DNA from: Bacillota bacterium
GTDB lineage: Bacteria; Bacillota; Clostridia; Lachnospirales; Lachnospiraceae
DNA: 64,000 nucleotides
Assembly (NCBI GenBank): GCA_902363515.1
Contig: CABJAN010000015.1
Location: 1 to 64,000, forward strand
Reading direction: 5' to 3'
In this document: positions 26,502 to 34,604 of the stretch, piece after piece
How positions within the stretch are numbered: the stretch's first letter is position 1
How the letters are laid out: every line of letters starts with the position of its first letter
Translations under genes and position numbers: made by a program
Notes under the pieces: generated by a model
The model's input: the letters and a program-made list of their open reading frames with translations, nothing else
Told to the model about the DNA's origin: nothing
Databases searched by the model: none

Positions 26502-27542
26502 ATGACACAGAGAAAAAAATTTATTGGTATCTGCTGTTTTCTTGGCATAACAGTGCTTCTGATATTTGCAGCCCTGTATCAGAAAAAAGAAAAAAAGCAG
26601 GAGCCGCTTTCTGCCACTGCTTTTAAATTAAATACCGTAGTTACTCTCACCCTCTATGATTCCAAAGATGAAAAACTGCTTCAGGAAGCTATGGACCTAT
26701 GTGATGATTATGAACAGCTTTTCAGCCGCACTCTGGAAACCAGTGAGCTTTATCAGCTAAATCATGGCACGCTTCCCCTACAGGAACACGCCTATACCGT
26801 TTCTTCCGAAACCGCAGAACTTATTTCCAAAGGTCTGGAATACGGTGAGCTTTCCAAAGGCGCCTTTGACATTACCATAGGTCCTGTATCCTCTCTGTGG
26901 GATTTCACTTCCGAACAGAAAAAAGTCCCCACACAAGAAGAACTGGACGCTGCCCTTCCTCTGGTAAATTATCAGGATGTACAGGTTGCAAAGGAGCAGG
27001 TGACCTTTGCCAAAGAAGGCATGATGCTGGATCTTGGCGCCATTGCCAAGGGCTATATTGCTGACAGAATCAAAGACTTTCTTCTGGAACATGGAGTAAA
27101 GAGCGCCACTATTAACCTGGGCGGAAACGTACTTTGCGTGGGAAATAAACCGGATGGCAGTCCCTTCCGCATTGGTATCCAGAAACCCTTTGCAGATCGC
27201 AGCGAAACCATTGCAGTCATGGATATTACGGATAAATCTGTGGTATCTTCCGGAATTTATGAGCGGTATTTTGAGCAGGACGGAACCTTTTATCACCATA
27301 TTTTAAATCCTGCTACGGGAATGCCCTATGACAATCATTTAGTCTCTGTAACCATTATTTCAGATAAATCCGTAGATGGAGACGGTCTTAGCACCTCCTG
27401 CTTTGCTCTTGGACTTGAGAAGGGAATGGATCTTGTAAACAGTCTGCCAGATGTCCAGGCTGTGTTTATTACGGATGATTATGAGATGCACTATAGCGAT
27501 GGGTTTGAAGAAGAGATTAAGATGCAGGCTGTGAAAGAATAA
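26502..27542 (+). CDS. apbE: FAD:protein FMN transferase
   Basis: A 346-residue ApbE flavin transferase. It attaches FMN from FAD covalently to Thr or Ser in target motifs of RnfG, RnfD and related flavoproteins outside the membrane. An N-terminal hydrophobic anchor (about residues 6-24) exports it, with no clear lipobox. The conserved blocks are LGAIAKGYIAD, NLGGNVLCVGNKP and the metal-binding DGDGLSTSCFALG. AAGGAG lies five bases before the ATG. It faces the Rnf-like cluster, whose FMN-binding proteins are its obvious substrates, and shares a bidirectional terminator with it. Confidence 0.94.
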   Translation: MTQRKKFIGICCFLGITVLLIFAALYQKKEKKQEPLSATAFKLNTVVTLTLYDSKDEKLLQEAMDLCDDYEQLFSRTLETSELYQLNHGTLPLQEHAYTVSSETAELISKGLEYGELSKGAFDITIGPVSSLWDFTSEQKKVPTQEELDAALPLVNYQDVQVAKEQVTFAKEGMMLDLGAIAKGYIADRIKDFLLEHGVKSATINLGGNVLCVGNKPDGSPFRIGIQKPFADRSETIAVMDITDKSVVSSGIYERYFEQDGTFYHHILNPATGMPYDNHLVSVTIISDKSVDGDGLSTSCFALGLEKGMDLVNSLPDVQAVFITDDYEMHYSDGFEEEIKMQAVKE

Positions 27543-27562
27543 AAAATTTGAAGTTAAAAAGA

Positions 27563-27607
27563 ACGGTACAGACTTATGGATAACATTCACAAGTCTGCAC
27601 CGTTTTT
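27563..27607. terminator. bidirectional terminator between apbE and the Rnf cluster
   Basis: ACGGTACAGACTT at 27563-27575 pairs with AAGTCTGCACCGT at 27591-27603 (one mismatch). T-rich flanks lie on both strands. Confidence 0.85.
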
Positions 27608-27614
27608 CTATCTT

Positions 27615-28385
27615 TTAATAAATACTCAAAATCATATAAATAAATCCCATTGCCAGCATTTCCACCGGAAGGCCTTTATACGCCCTGCTGGTTCGCGCAA
27701 ATTTCAAAGTTACCTTCACGGACATGAATAAGATAACCGGGACTGCAATGGTCCAAATCTGTCCTAAAAGGGCTCCAAAACTTTCCATGGTAAAGGGACG
27801 CATAAACACTGCCAGAGGAATTACCAGAAGAAGGCTGTGTGTATTGGCGCTTTTTTTCTTCAGAACTCCATTGGTAAAGGCAAGTGTCATACCTGCAGTA
27901 AGGAAGCCAAACATGGTGTCCTGGAAAATCTTAGACTGGAATTCGCCCTGATAAATGCTGTTGCCGAAAATAGTTCCCGCGCCGAAAAATTCTCTTGCAA
28001 CTGCCAGAAGAACCCAGAATCCCCAGGCAATGGCACATTCCCAGAAAAGCTCTCCATATTCTCCGTCAATGTCTCCTGTAAGCACATGTTTCACCACAAA
28101 AAGTCCCAAAATACAGGTCATAATCCACATTCCTGTATTGTCAACCGGAATTCCAAGAGTAGTAAATCCAACCAGGAATACAGAAGCGCACACAGCTACG
28201 GTCCCTATGCATACACATAAATACAGACTCCATTTAGGAACCCAGTCTTTTAACAGATTCCTCAGAACTTCTGCAAAAACTGTGGTTAGAAGCACCAAAA
28301 TTCCTGCTGCAAAGGCCTCTTTCATTCCCGCAGAAAACAGCACGATTCCAAAAGCAAATGCTTCTGCCGGATATTTTAACTTCAT
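27615..28385 (-). CDS. Rnf-Nqr type membrane subunit, divergent RnfE/RnfA-like
   Basis: A 256-residue integral membrane protein of the RnfA/RnfE/NqrD/NqrE family, longer than the usual 190-230. REFFGAGTIFG near residue 131 matches the RnfE hallmark. In paired RnfA and RnfE subunits, a cysteine in an N-terminal G(L/M)CP motif and a second cysteine in the mirrored half bind an iron centre in the membrane. Here Cys91 (IMTCILG) fits the second site, but the first motif is absent (VLFSAGMKEAFAAG). Only one such subunit occurs in the cluster. It is the last gene of the Rnf-like operon, after the FMN-binding protein. The assignment to RnfE rather than RnfA is uncertain. Confidence 0.75.
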   Translation of the reverse strand: MKLKYPAEAFAFGIVLFSAGMKEAFAAGILVLLTTVFAEVLRNLLKDWVPKWSLYLCVCIGTVAVCASVFLVGFTTLGIPVDNTGMWIMTCILGLFVVKHVLTGDIDGEYGELFWECAIAWGFWVLLAVAREFFGAGTIFGNSIYQGEFQSKIFQDTMFGFLTAGMTLAFTNGVLKKKSANTHSLLLVIPLAVFMRPFTMESFGALLGQIWTIAVPVILFMSVKVTLKFARTSRAYKGLPVEMLAMGFIYMILSIY

Positions 28386-28404
28386 ATCGTATCCTCCGCT
28401 TTTC

Positions 28405-29709
28405 TTATTTCACTGTCTGCAAAAATGCATAAGCATCATTGATTCCTGTTACTGCCGCTGTGGAAGAAATGGTAGCGCCGGACACTGCATCTACCTGTGT
28501 TCCTTCTGCAGGAGTTTCTGCTTCCTGCTCTTCTGTTTCTTCGATTCCGGCAGCCTGGTTCAGACACTGCTGTGCCAAATCTACAAATCCGCCTACAGAA
28601 ATGCTCACACCGGATACTGCATCTGTTTTGCCCTGCTCATTGAGTTTCGCAAAGTCTAAGGACTGATTCTCTACCAAAGCTGCTGCCATAGCTTCTGCCT
28701 GTTCCTTCCAGGTTGGACCGTTTTCTGTCATCACATACTCTCCATTTTCAGACAGTACACTTTTCTTGCTTCCGTCTTCTCCTACAGACTCCCATACCAC
28801 TTCGGTAATTTTTCCGTCTTTTACGGTCATGTTCACCTGGTCTGTATAGCCATCTGTCGGCTCACCTTTTGCTTCATAGGTTCCATCCTGTAAAACCGGT
28901 GTTTCTGTAATGCCTGCAGCTTCCTTCATACACTGCTGAGCCAAGTCTACAAATCCGCCTACAGAAATGCTCACGCCCGATACTGCATCGGTTTTTCCCT
29001 GCTCATCCAGCTTTGCAAAATCCAGTGACTGATTCTCTACTAAGGCTGCTGCCATAGCTTCCGCCTGTTCCTTCCAGGTTGGACCGTCTTCTGTCATGAC
29101 ATATTCTCCATTTTCAGACAGCACGCTTTTCTTGCTTCCATCTTCTCCTACGGATTCCCATACCACTTCCGTAATCTTTCCGTCTTTTACAGTCATGTTC
29201 ACCTGGTCTGTATAACCATCCATTGGTTCGCCTTTTGCTTCATAAGTTCCGTCTGCAAAAACAGCGTCCTTTAATTCCTCTGTGCTGTTTTCTTCCTGGC
29301 TGTCGCCCTCCAGCTTCATGCCAGGCAGAACCACCGGAGCTTTTACACCTTCAAACTGGCTTAAAAATTCTGCATCTGCAATCTTAGCGCCCAGACCTTC
29401 TGTTTCATTCTGTTCTGTGACTTCTACTTTTGTCACGGTTTCTCCTTTTTCATCAAAAGAAACATTCATGACAATATCGCTGGCATAGCCTTTTTTCTTC
29501 ACAGTAACCACATAACCTTTGTCTGTTTTTACCGCTTTCTGAATGTTCTCAGCGCCTTTCGTATCCAGTTCTTCCAGAACCTTCGCTTCTTTAGACGCAT
29601 CTCCTGCTCCTGTATCCTGCGCCAGTGCCTTTGAGCCTAAAATCACTCCAAAAGAAAGAGCTGTCACCACAACCAGGGCAAGAAGCCCTCTTACATTTTT
29701 ATTTTTCAT
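28405..29709 (-). CDS. RnfG-like FMN-binding protein with two inserted repeat modules
   Basis: A 434-residue extracytoplasmic flavoprotein. Residues 1-30 form the membrane anchor. About 60-125 match the RnfG/FMN_bind fold (ending NETEGLGAK), and the C-terminus (407-430) supplies its flavinylation motif DAVSGATISS with Thr413. Between them sit two nearly identical modules, 153-266 and 275-388 (period 122 residues). Each starts DGTYEAKGEP and ends DAVSGVSISV, giving candidate FMN sites at Ser247 and Ser369. The protein may therefore carry up to three covalent FMNs. The start overlaps the rnfD stop by four bases. Electron transfer between the membrane subunits and an outside acceptor or donor is the inferred role. 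Confidence 0.85.
   Translation of the reverse strand: MKNKNVRGLLALVVVTALSFGVILGSKALAQDTGAGDASKEAKVLEELDTKGAENIQKAVKTDKGYVVTVKKKGYASDIVMNVSFDEKGETVTKVEVTEQNETEGLGAKIADAEFLSQFEGVKAPVVLPGMKLEGDSQEENSTEELKDAVFADGTYEAKGEPMDGYTDQVNMTVKDGKITEVVWESVGEDGSKKSVLSENGEYVMTEDGPTWKEQAEAMAAALVENQSLDFAKLDEQGKTDAVSGVSISVGGFVDLAQQCMKEAAGITETPVLQDGTYEAKGEPTDGYTDQVNMTVKDGKITEVVWESVGEDGSKKSVLSENGEYVMTENGPTWKEQAEAMAAALVENQSLDFAKLNEQGKTDAVSGVSISVGGFVDLAQQCLNQAAGIEETEEQEAETPAEGTQVDAVSGATISSTAAVTGINDAYAFLQTVK
28546..29253 (-). repeat. in-gene tandem duplication, two copies of about 342 bp with a 366-bp period
   Basis: Copy 1 spans 28912-29253 and copy 2 spans 28546-28887. The encoded residues differ at only a handful of positions (for example Met/Thr in GEPxDG and Asp/Asn in TExGP). 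The DNA differs mainly at third codon positions, so the duplication is not brand new but is kept under selection. Confidence 0.9.
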
Positions 29710-30674
29710 CTATTCTTCCTCCAATTTAAGCCTCTTTTTTCTGAAATTCCATATACATGCTTTTGATACACCAGGGACAGCATTCCTGCCATACAGTTTG
29801 CTGTTAAAATACCAAAGCAGATTCCCTCCGGATAAACACTGAAAATACGGATTGCCGCAGTAATCACACCTGCTGTCACTGCATACAGAAGTTTTCCTCT
29901 TCTGGACACAAAGGCATAGTCAGATAACATATAGCATCCTCCCATGATCAGTCCGCCTCCGAAAAGATTCAGGAGAATATCACCTGTAAAAAGTCCTTCC
30001 GGGCCAAAAACAAAGGTCAGCACTACCACAGTTCCAATATAGGTAAGACATGCTTCTGCATTGACAATCCCCTTATAGCACATATATGCAAAGCCGGCCA
30101 GCAACAACAGTTTGCTGGTCTCACCCATGGCTCCCGGTGTCTCTCCTAAAAACATCTGCAGGTAGCTGTAGCCCTGCTCTCCGCCTATTTTCACCGCACC
30201 TAAAACCGTTGCCGCAGATACAGCGTCTGTTTCTAAAGTTCTTGGAGCAACATACTGCATCACCGCACCCGGCCATGCAACCATGGTTAAAAGTCTTCCC
30301 ATCAATGCCGGATTGACAAAGTTATTTCCGATTCCACCAAACATCTGCTTTACAACCAGAATACTGAATACATCTGCTGCCACCAGGGTCCATATGGGAA
30401 CTGTAATCGGCATGTTCAGTACCAGCAAAAGTCCGGTAACCACAGCACTGAAATCTCCTGCTGTTACCTGTTTTTTCGTTAATTTCTGCCAGAAAAATTC
30501 TGTAAGAACACATACCGTAATGGAAAGCCCTGCCAGATATAAAGCCCTGATACCAAAAAAGTAAATCGCGCCAAGAAGAGCCGGAACCAGGGAAATGGAC
30601 ACATTCATCATGACGTTTCTGGTTGTCCGCTCTGTACGAATATGAGGTCCGTTAATCACTCTTGTCTGACTCAT
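29706..30674 (-). CDS. rnfD: RnfD-like membrane flavoprotein
   Basis: A 322-residue membrane subunit of the Rnf/Nqr ion-pumping complex family, with about nine to ten hydrophobic segments. The covalent FMN site is in DAVSAATV (residues 150-157, Thr156), a variant of the usual SGAT. Conserved features include the GNNFVNPALMGR loop near residue 116 and FGGGLIMGGCYMLSDY near the C-terminus. In complete Rnf complexes it passes electrons across the membrane and helps couple them to sodium or proton pumping. It overlaps rnfC and the FMN-binding protein gene by four bases each, so the three are tightly coupled. Confidence 0.9.
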   Translation of the reverse strand: MSQTRVINGPHIRTERTTRNVMMNVSISLVPALLGAIYFFGIRALYLAGLSITVCVLTEFFWQKLTKKQVTAGDFSAVVTGLLLVLNMPITVPIWTLVAADVFSILVVKQMFGGIGNNFVNPALMGRLLTMVAWPGAVMQYVAPRTLETDAVSAATVLGAVKIGGEQGYSYLQMFLGETPGAMGETSKLLLLAGFAYMCYKGIVNAEACLTYIGTVVVLTFVFGPEGLFTGDILLNLFGGGLIMGGCYMLSDYAFVSRRGKLLYAVTAGVITAAIRIFSVYPEGICFGILTANCMAGMLSLVYQKHVYGISEKRGLNWRKNR

Positions 30675-32056
30675 GCTTTCTTCACCGCCCTTTCACGCAT
30701 TCTCTGTTTCACCATGTCTCTTGCCATTCTGGTCCGCACAGAAAGTTCTCTTTTTGCCGGACAGATATAAGAGCAGCATCCACAGGCAATACATTCACTG
30801 GCATGAAGCTGTTCGCACAAATCATAATCTTCCTCTAAAAAAGCGTATTCAATCTGATAAGGCACCAATCCTGCCGGACACACATTTGCGCAGCCTGAGC
30901 AGCGGATACAGGGCTGTTCCTCCTGTTTGCTGTCTGGCAGTACCAGAATGCCGGAAGTGTTTTTTGTCACATAAAATAACTCTTCTTCTCCATTCCAGTC
31001 AGAAGCCACACAAGGTCCTGTCATAGGTCCTCCTGCAATAATCCTATTCTCTTTCACAGTAACGCCACCGCAAAGCTCTACTAATTCCTTTGCAGAGGTT
31101 CCAATGGGAACCAGATAATTACCAGGTTGTTTTACACAGCCTGTTACCGTAACATTTCTCCTAATCAGAGGAATTCCTCCCAGTATCATGTCGGCTGCGG
31201 CTTTGGCTGTTCCAATGTTAGAAACAATCACTCCTACGTCCGCCGGAAGCCCCCCTGCCGGTACTTCTTTTTTTACAACCGCCTGAATGAGCTGGCGCTC
31301 TCCTCCCTGGGGATATTGGGTAGGCAGTTCTTCCACCCGGATATTTGCAAAACCTTTTTTATCCGGCATCGTTCCTGCCTGTGTCAGCAATTCCTTCAAG
31401 GTACGGATAGCCTCCGGTTTATTATCTTCAATGCAAATGACAGCCTCTTTTGCACCGGATGCTTTAAACAGTAATGCCACACCGTTTAGCAGTGCAAAAC
31501 TCTGCTCCATCATTAATCTGTAATCGCAGGTAAGAAACGGTTCGCATTCCACGCCATTAATCAGCAGTGTAGTAATTTCCTTATCTGTCTCATATTTCTT
31601 ATGAGTCGGAAATCCCGCTCCCCCCATGCCGGTAAGACCGCCATCCCGGATAGCTGCCAGAATCTCTTCTCTGGAAATCTCGTCCATGTTCACAAGCTCT
31701 GTTTCATAGGCTTTCTTAGTATCAGCAGATTCCTGGTTTTGGTCTCTCTCTACAATACAGGCCAAAATCTTTCTTCCCTGATTCATCACTTCCTTCACCT
31801 CCAGGACTTCTCCTGTTACACTTGCGTGAAGAGGCGCTGCCATAAAGGCTTCTGCAGTTCCGATCAAATCCCCTGCTTTTACCTTATCTTTGGGTTTGAC
31901 CAAAAGTCTGCATGTTCCTCCAAAAGACTGTTCTGATAAAATAGTCACAGTCTTTGGCCAATATTCCTGAACAGGCAGGTTCATGGTCATGAGTTTATCA
32001 TAACCATCTGTGGGATGAATTCCGCCGGGAAATTTACTTGTTTTCTTTTTCCACAT
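30671..32056 (-). CDS. rnfC: RnfC-like iron-sulfur flavoprotein
   Basis: A 461-residue RnfC, the cytosolic subunit that handles NADH, FMN and iron-sulfur clusters. The N-terminal lipoyl-like domain is KFPGGIHPTDGYDK and following. The glycine-rich flavin/NADH region is GMGGAGFPTHKKY with INGVECEPFLTCDYRLM. Two 4Fe-4S motifs near residues 370 and 410 are CIRCSGCANVCP and CIACGCCSYICP. It is the first gene of a four-gene cluster that lacks rnfB and a second RnfA/E subunit. GGAGG lies ten bases upstream of the ATG and a promoter fit lies at 32106-32134. Confidence 0.92.
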   Translation of the reverse strand: MWKKKTSKFPGGIHPTDGYDKLMTMNLPVQEYWPKTVTILSEQSFGGTCRLLVKPKDKVKAGDLIGTAEAFMAAPLHASVTGEVLEVKEVMNQGRKILACIVERDQNQESADTKKAYETELVNMDEISREEILAAIRDGGLTGMGGAGFPTHKKYETDKEITTLLINGVECEPFLTCDYRLMMEQSFALLNGVALLFKASGAKEAVICIEDNKPEAIRTLKELLTQAGTMPDKKGFANIRVEELPTQYPQGGERQLIQAVVKKEVPAGGLPADVGVIVSNIGTAKAAADMILGGIPLIRRNVTVTGCVKQPGNYLVPIGTSAKELVELCGGVTVKENRIIAGGPMTGPCVASDWNGEEELFYVTKNTSGILVLPDSKQEEQPCIRCSGCANVCPAGLVPYQIEYAFLEEDYDLCEQLHASECIACGCCSYICPAKRELSVRTRMARDMVKQRMRERAVKKA

Positions 32057-32105
32057 ACCCTGTCTTCCTCCACTTTTCTTCGTTAAATAATTGACATGCC
32101 CTAAT

Positions 32106-32134
32106 AAAATAACATATTGTACTTATTTTGGCAA
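32106..32134 (-). promoter_or_regulatory. promoter of the Rnf-like operon
   Basis: TTGCCA (32134-32129), 17 bases, then TATTTT (32111-32106) on the minus strand, just after the terminator of the upstream gene. Confidence 0.55.
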
Positions 32135-32151
32135 GTTTATTTTCCCATATT

Positions 32152-32206
32152 AAAAAGAAAAAGTCATGGTATTTTCTGGATATGGGTATCCACATTTACC
32201 ATGACT
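32152..32206 (-). terminator. terminator after the EFR1 gene
   Basis: A perfect 10-bp stem (AGTCATGGTA at 32206-32197, TACCATGACT at 32171-32162) is followed by a T-rich run on the minus strand. Confidence 0.85.
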
Positions 32207-32223
32207 GTTCTAATTCATTTTTC

Positions 32224-32985
32224 TTATAAGAATAACTGATTTTCTTTTCTATCTGCACACGCTTTTTTCATTTTTAGTGATGCCAGTTTGACTTTTAGTT
32301 TACTAACTTTCCTGGCCTTTACAGGACAGTTCTCTACACACCGCATACAGGAAATACATTTGCTCTTGTCTGTTTTCCGAAGCTCCTGAGCAGAAATAGC
32401 CCCTACGGGACAGAGACGTGCACAAAGTCCACATTCTGTACACTGCTTACTTGCCTTTGGTTTCAGCGGTACTCCTTTATAGCTACGGTAGGGTTTCTTA
32501 CCAGGTACCGTACTTCCTTCTTTTTCGTGTCCTGTCCTAATTTTTTCCACAAGCTTTATTGCAAACTGTTTTAATTCCTGTCTATCTTTTTTATCCGGTC
32601 TTTTTGTTGCAAACTGATGCATAATAGAGTGTTCTGCTACTGCTGATACTGCTCCCGTCACAAAGAAACCACATTTTTCTACTTGTTCCTTTAATTCTAA
32701 AAGCGTATCCTCATATGCTCGGTTTCCATATACTGCAACCAAGATAGCTGTAGCCTGATTCCCTTTCATTTTCTTCATACGCTCCAAAGCCGGCTCTGGT
32801 ACCCTGCCTCCATAGGAAGGAACACCGAAAATACAAATATCCTCTTCTTTAAACGCTCTTACATTTTCTCCTGAGCTTTGCTTACTTAAATCAATTTCCC
32901 CATAATTTCCAAATTCTTTGGCCAGTATCTTTACAATTTTTTCTGTATTTCTTGTAGGGCTAAAATAAATGGCATATACACTCAT
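32224..32985 (-). CDS. EFR1 family flavodoxin-ferredoxin fusion protein
   Basis: A 253-residue two-domain redox protein. Residues 1-150 are flavodoxin-like, with the FMN phosphate loop in FSPTRNTEK and the FGVPSYGGRVP loop. About 185-235 hold two 4Fe-4S clusters, CTECGLCARLCP and CISCMRCVENCP. Such EFR1 proteins are common in clostridia and probably move electrons in the cytosol; partners are not known. It lies upstream of the Rnf-like operon on the same strand, but a strong terminator separates them, so a functional link is only suggestive. Confidence 0.88.
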   Translation of the reverse strand: MSVYAIYFSPTRNTEKIVKILAKEFGNYGEIDLSKQSSGENVRAFKEEDICIFGVPSYGGRVPEPALERMKKMKGNQATAILVAVYGNRAYEDTLLELKEQVEKCGFFVTGAVSAVAEHSIMHQFATKRPDKKDRQELKQFAIKLVEKIRTGHEKEGSTVPGKKPYRSYKGVPLKPKASKQCTECGLCARLCPVGAISAQELRKTDKSKCISCMRCVENCPVKARKVSKLKVKLASLKMKKACADRKENQLFL

Positions 32986-33052
32986 AATAACGCTACCCCT
33001 TTCTGTTGTTTATAAATAAACAATTATACTGGTTTTCGACGAAAATTTCAAC

Positions 33053-33087
33053 AAAAAAAGAGACTATCTTTTAATTTGATAGCCTCT
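33053..33087 (-). terminator. terminator of infC-rpmI-rplT
   Basis: AGAGGCTATC (33087-33078) pairs with GATAGTCTCT (33068-33059), with one G-U pair, followed by six to seven T residues on the minus strand. Confidence 0.85.
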
Positions 33088-33101
33088 TTCTCAAAATTTC
33101 A

Positions 33102-33458
33102 TTAAGCTAATTTAGATTTTGCCAGTTCTGCTAATGTAGCGAATCCCTGTGCATCGTTGATTGCCATGTCAGCTAATACTTTTCTGTTCAGGTCAACGTT
33201 AGCCAGTTTTAATCCGTACATGAATTTGCTGTAGGATAAACCGTTCATTCTTGCAGCAGCATTGATACGAGCAATCCAAAGCTGTCTGAACTGACGTTTT
33301 CTCTGTTTTCTGCCTGCATACTGGCTTGTAAGAGCTCTCATTACAGACTGTTTTGCTACTCTGTACTGTTTAGAACGAGCGCCTCTGTAGCCCTTTGCCA
33401 TTTTTAATACTCTATTGTGTTTTTTCTTAGCGTTTAAACCGCCTTTAATTCTTGCCAT
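33102..33458 (-). CDS. rplT: 50S ribosomal protein L20
   Basis: A 118-residue L20, full length, with the basic N-terminal tail [29 protein letters not shown] and the globular [23 protein letters not shown] region. L20 is an early assembly protein that binds 23S rRNA. In Firmicutes and enterobacteria it also represses its own operon by binding the leader or intergenic RNA. It is the third gene of infC-rpmI-rplT, 57 bases after rpmI, and is followed by a terminator. Confidence 0.98.
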   Translation of the reverse strand: MARIKGGLNAKKKHNRVLKMAKGYRGARSKQYRVAKQSVMRALTSQYAGRKQRKRQFRQLWIARINAAARMNGLSYSKFMYGLKLANVDLNRKVLADMAINDAQGFATLAELAKSKLA

Positions 33459-33515
33459 TCTTAATTTCCTCCTATAATTACAATTCTGTGACTTTCACCT
33501 TTACCTACAAGCAAA

Positions 33516-33713
33516 TTACATGTAAGGTAAAATTTTCTTGATGCTCTTTACGTTTGTTGCGTCTGTCATAGCTGCTTTTCTAAGATTTCTCTTTCTCTTC
33601 TGAGATTTCTTTGTTAAGATATGGCTTTTGTAGGCTTTATTTCTTTTTAATTTACCTGTTCCTGTTGTTTTGAAGCGCTTTGCAGCGGCTTTTGTTGTTT
33701 TCATTTTTGGCAT
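33516..33713 (-). CDS. rpmI: 50S ribosomal protein L35
   Basis: A 65-residue L35 of normal length. The sequence [23 protein letters not shown] followed by [19 protein letters not shown] is characteristic. It lies 30 bases downstream of infC and upstream of rplT in the standard operon order. Confidence 0.98.
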   Translation of the reverse strand: MPKMKTTKAAAKRFKTTGTGKLKRNKAYKSHILTKKSQKRKRNLRKAAMTDATNVKSIKKILPYM

Positions 33714-33743
33714 GTTTATGTCCTCCTTAAACTCTTTTTCTTA

Positions 33744-34250
33744 TTAACGTTTTTCTGTCAAAAACATAGTCATGCTTCTGCCTTCTACCTTCGGTGCTTT
33801 TTCCACAACCGCAATGTCGGACAGAATCTCAGCGAACTTATCCAGGATATGTTTGCTGCTCTGCATATGTGCCATTTCTCTGCCCCTGAAACGCAGGGTG
33901 ACTTTGACTTTATTTCCTTTTGTAAGGAACTTTCTGGCGTTGTTGACCTTTGTGTTCAAATCGTTTTCCTCAATATTTGGGGATAAACGCACTTCTTTAA
34001 TTTCTATGGTTTTCTGTTTCTTTTTAGCTTCTTTTTCTTTTCTGGCTAATTCGTACTTATACTTGCCATAGTCAATTATTTTACAAACCGGCGGCTTTGC
34101 TGTAGGAGCAATCTTTACAAGATCCAAGCCTGCTTCCATTGCATGTTTCTGCGCATCTCTGGCGGACATGATTCCAAGCTGTTCCCCGTTTGCGCCAATA
34201 AGACGTACTTCTCTGTCTCTGATTTGTTCGTTGATCATTAAATCGCTAAT
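33744..34250 (-). CDS. infC: translation initiation factor IF-3 (AUU start)
   Basis: IF-3 of 168 residues, which binds the 30S subunit and checks start-codon pairing. The N-domain begins ISDLMINEQIRDREVRLI and the C-domain contains VTLRFRGREMAHMQ. The frame stays open to 34430, but a GGAGGTG site ends nine bases before an ATT at 34250, and the next ATG is 12 bases further in. An AUU start is the known hallmark of infC and allows IF-3 to repress its own translation. I therefore place the start at the ATT; the upstream in-frame codons are leader. Confidence 0.9.
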   Translation of the reverse strand: MSDLMINEQIRDREVRLIGANGEQLGIMSARDAQKHAMEAGLDLVKIAPTAKPPVCKIIDYGKYKYELARKEKEAKKKQKTIEIKEVRLSPNIEENDLNTKVNNARKFLTKGNKVKVTLRFRGREMAHMQSSKHILDKFAEILSDIAVVEKAPKVEGRSMTMFLTEKR

Positions 34251-34480
34251 AGTAGTGCACCTCCATAATATTGATAACCACTTGTTCCAGGCCCTCAAGC
34301 CATCCCAATCGTTTAAAGAAGAAAGAAAGAAAAAAGTGAATAGTCTGTGCAGAATCTGCAATACTATCCACCTGTTATCCCATAAAAAAACGCTTTGCGC
34401 CTCATTATTTACATATAAACCATTAGTCACGCTATTGTGCTAAGGTGAGAGTGGATACTCTGCTTTCTTTTTCTTCAGAC
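34251..34480 (-). promoter_or_regulatory. infC operon leader with attenuator-like hairpin
   Basis: About 230 bases of untranslated leader separate the promoter from the AUU start. A hairpin at 34338-34369 (GGATAGT with ACTATTC, inner TGCA/TGCA pairing) is followed on the minus strand by a T-rich run (34337-34330), the layout of a premature terminator. Leaders of this operon in Firmicutes are bound by L20, so feedback attenuation is the expected function; which RNA fold binds L20 I cannot tell by eye. Confidence 0.65.
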
Positions 34481-34486
34481 CTTGAT

Positions 34487-34515
34487 ACTATAGCATATTC
34501 CCGTTCTTACGTCAA
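34487..34515 (-). promoter_or_regulatory. promoter of infC-rpmI-rplT
   Basis: TTGACG (34515-34510), 17 bases, then TATAGT (34492-34487) on the minus strand. Confidence 0.8.
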
Positions 34516-34562
34516 GTAATTTAAGAATTTTTATATTTTCTTTATTTTTGTAAAGAAAAATC

Positions 34563-34591
34563 TTGTTTTTTCTTATATTCAATGGCATAAT
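34563..34591 (+). promoter_or_regulatory. possible promoter of the symporter gene
   Basis: TTGTTT (34563-34568), 17 bases, then CATAAT (34586-34591), followed by a 5' untranslated region of about 80 bases. Confidence 0.5.
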
Positions 34592-34604
34592 GAATCCTAA
34601 GCAT

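Noticed and set aside
27955..28659. Open frame of 234 codons opposite the Rnf-Nqr and FMN-binding genes
   Set aside because: It is antisense to two convincing genes and crosses their junction; the amino-acid pattern shows no domain.
28546..29253. Direct repeats considered as CRISPR or a mobile repeat
   Set aside because: The copies are long, in frame and encode protein modules; they are an intragenic duplication.
34251..34430. Upstream extension of IF-3 by 60 codons
   Set aside because: The extension has no ribosome binding site or family similarity and covers the leader hairpin; a strong site points to the ATT at 34250.
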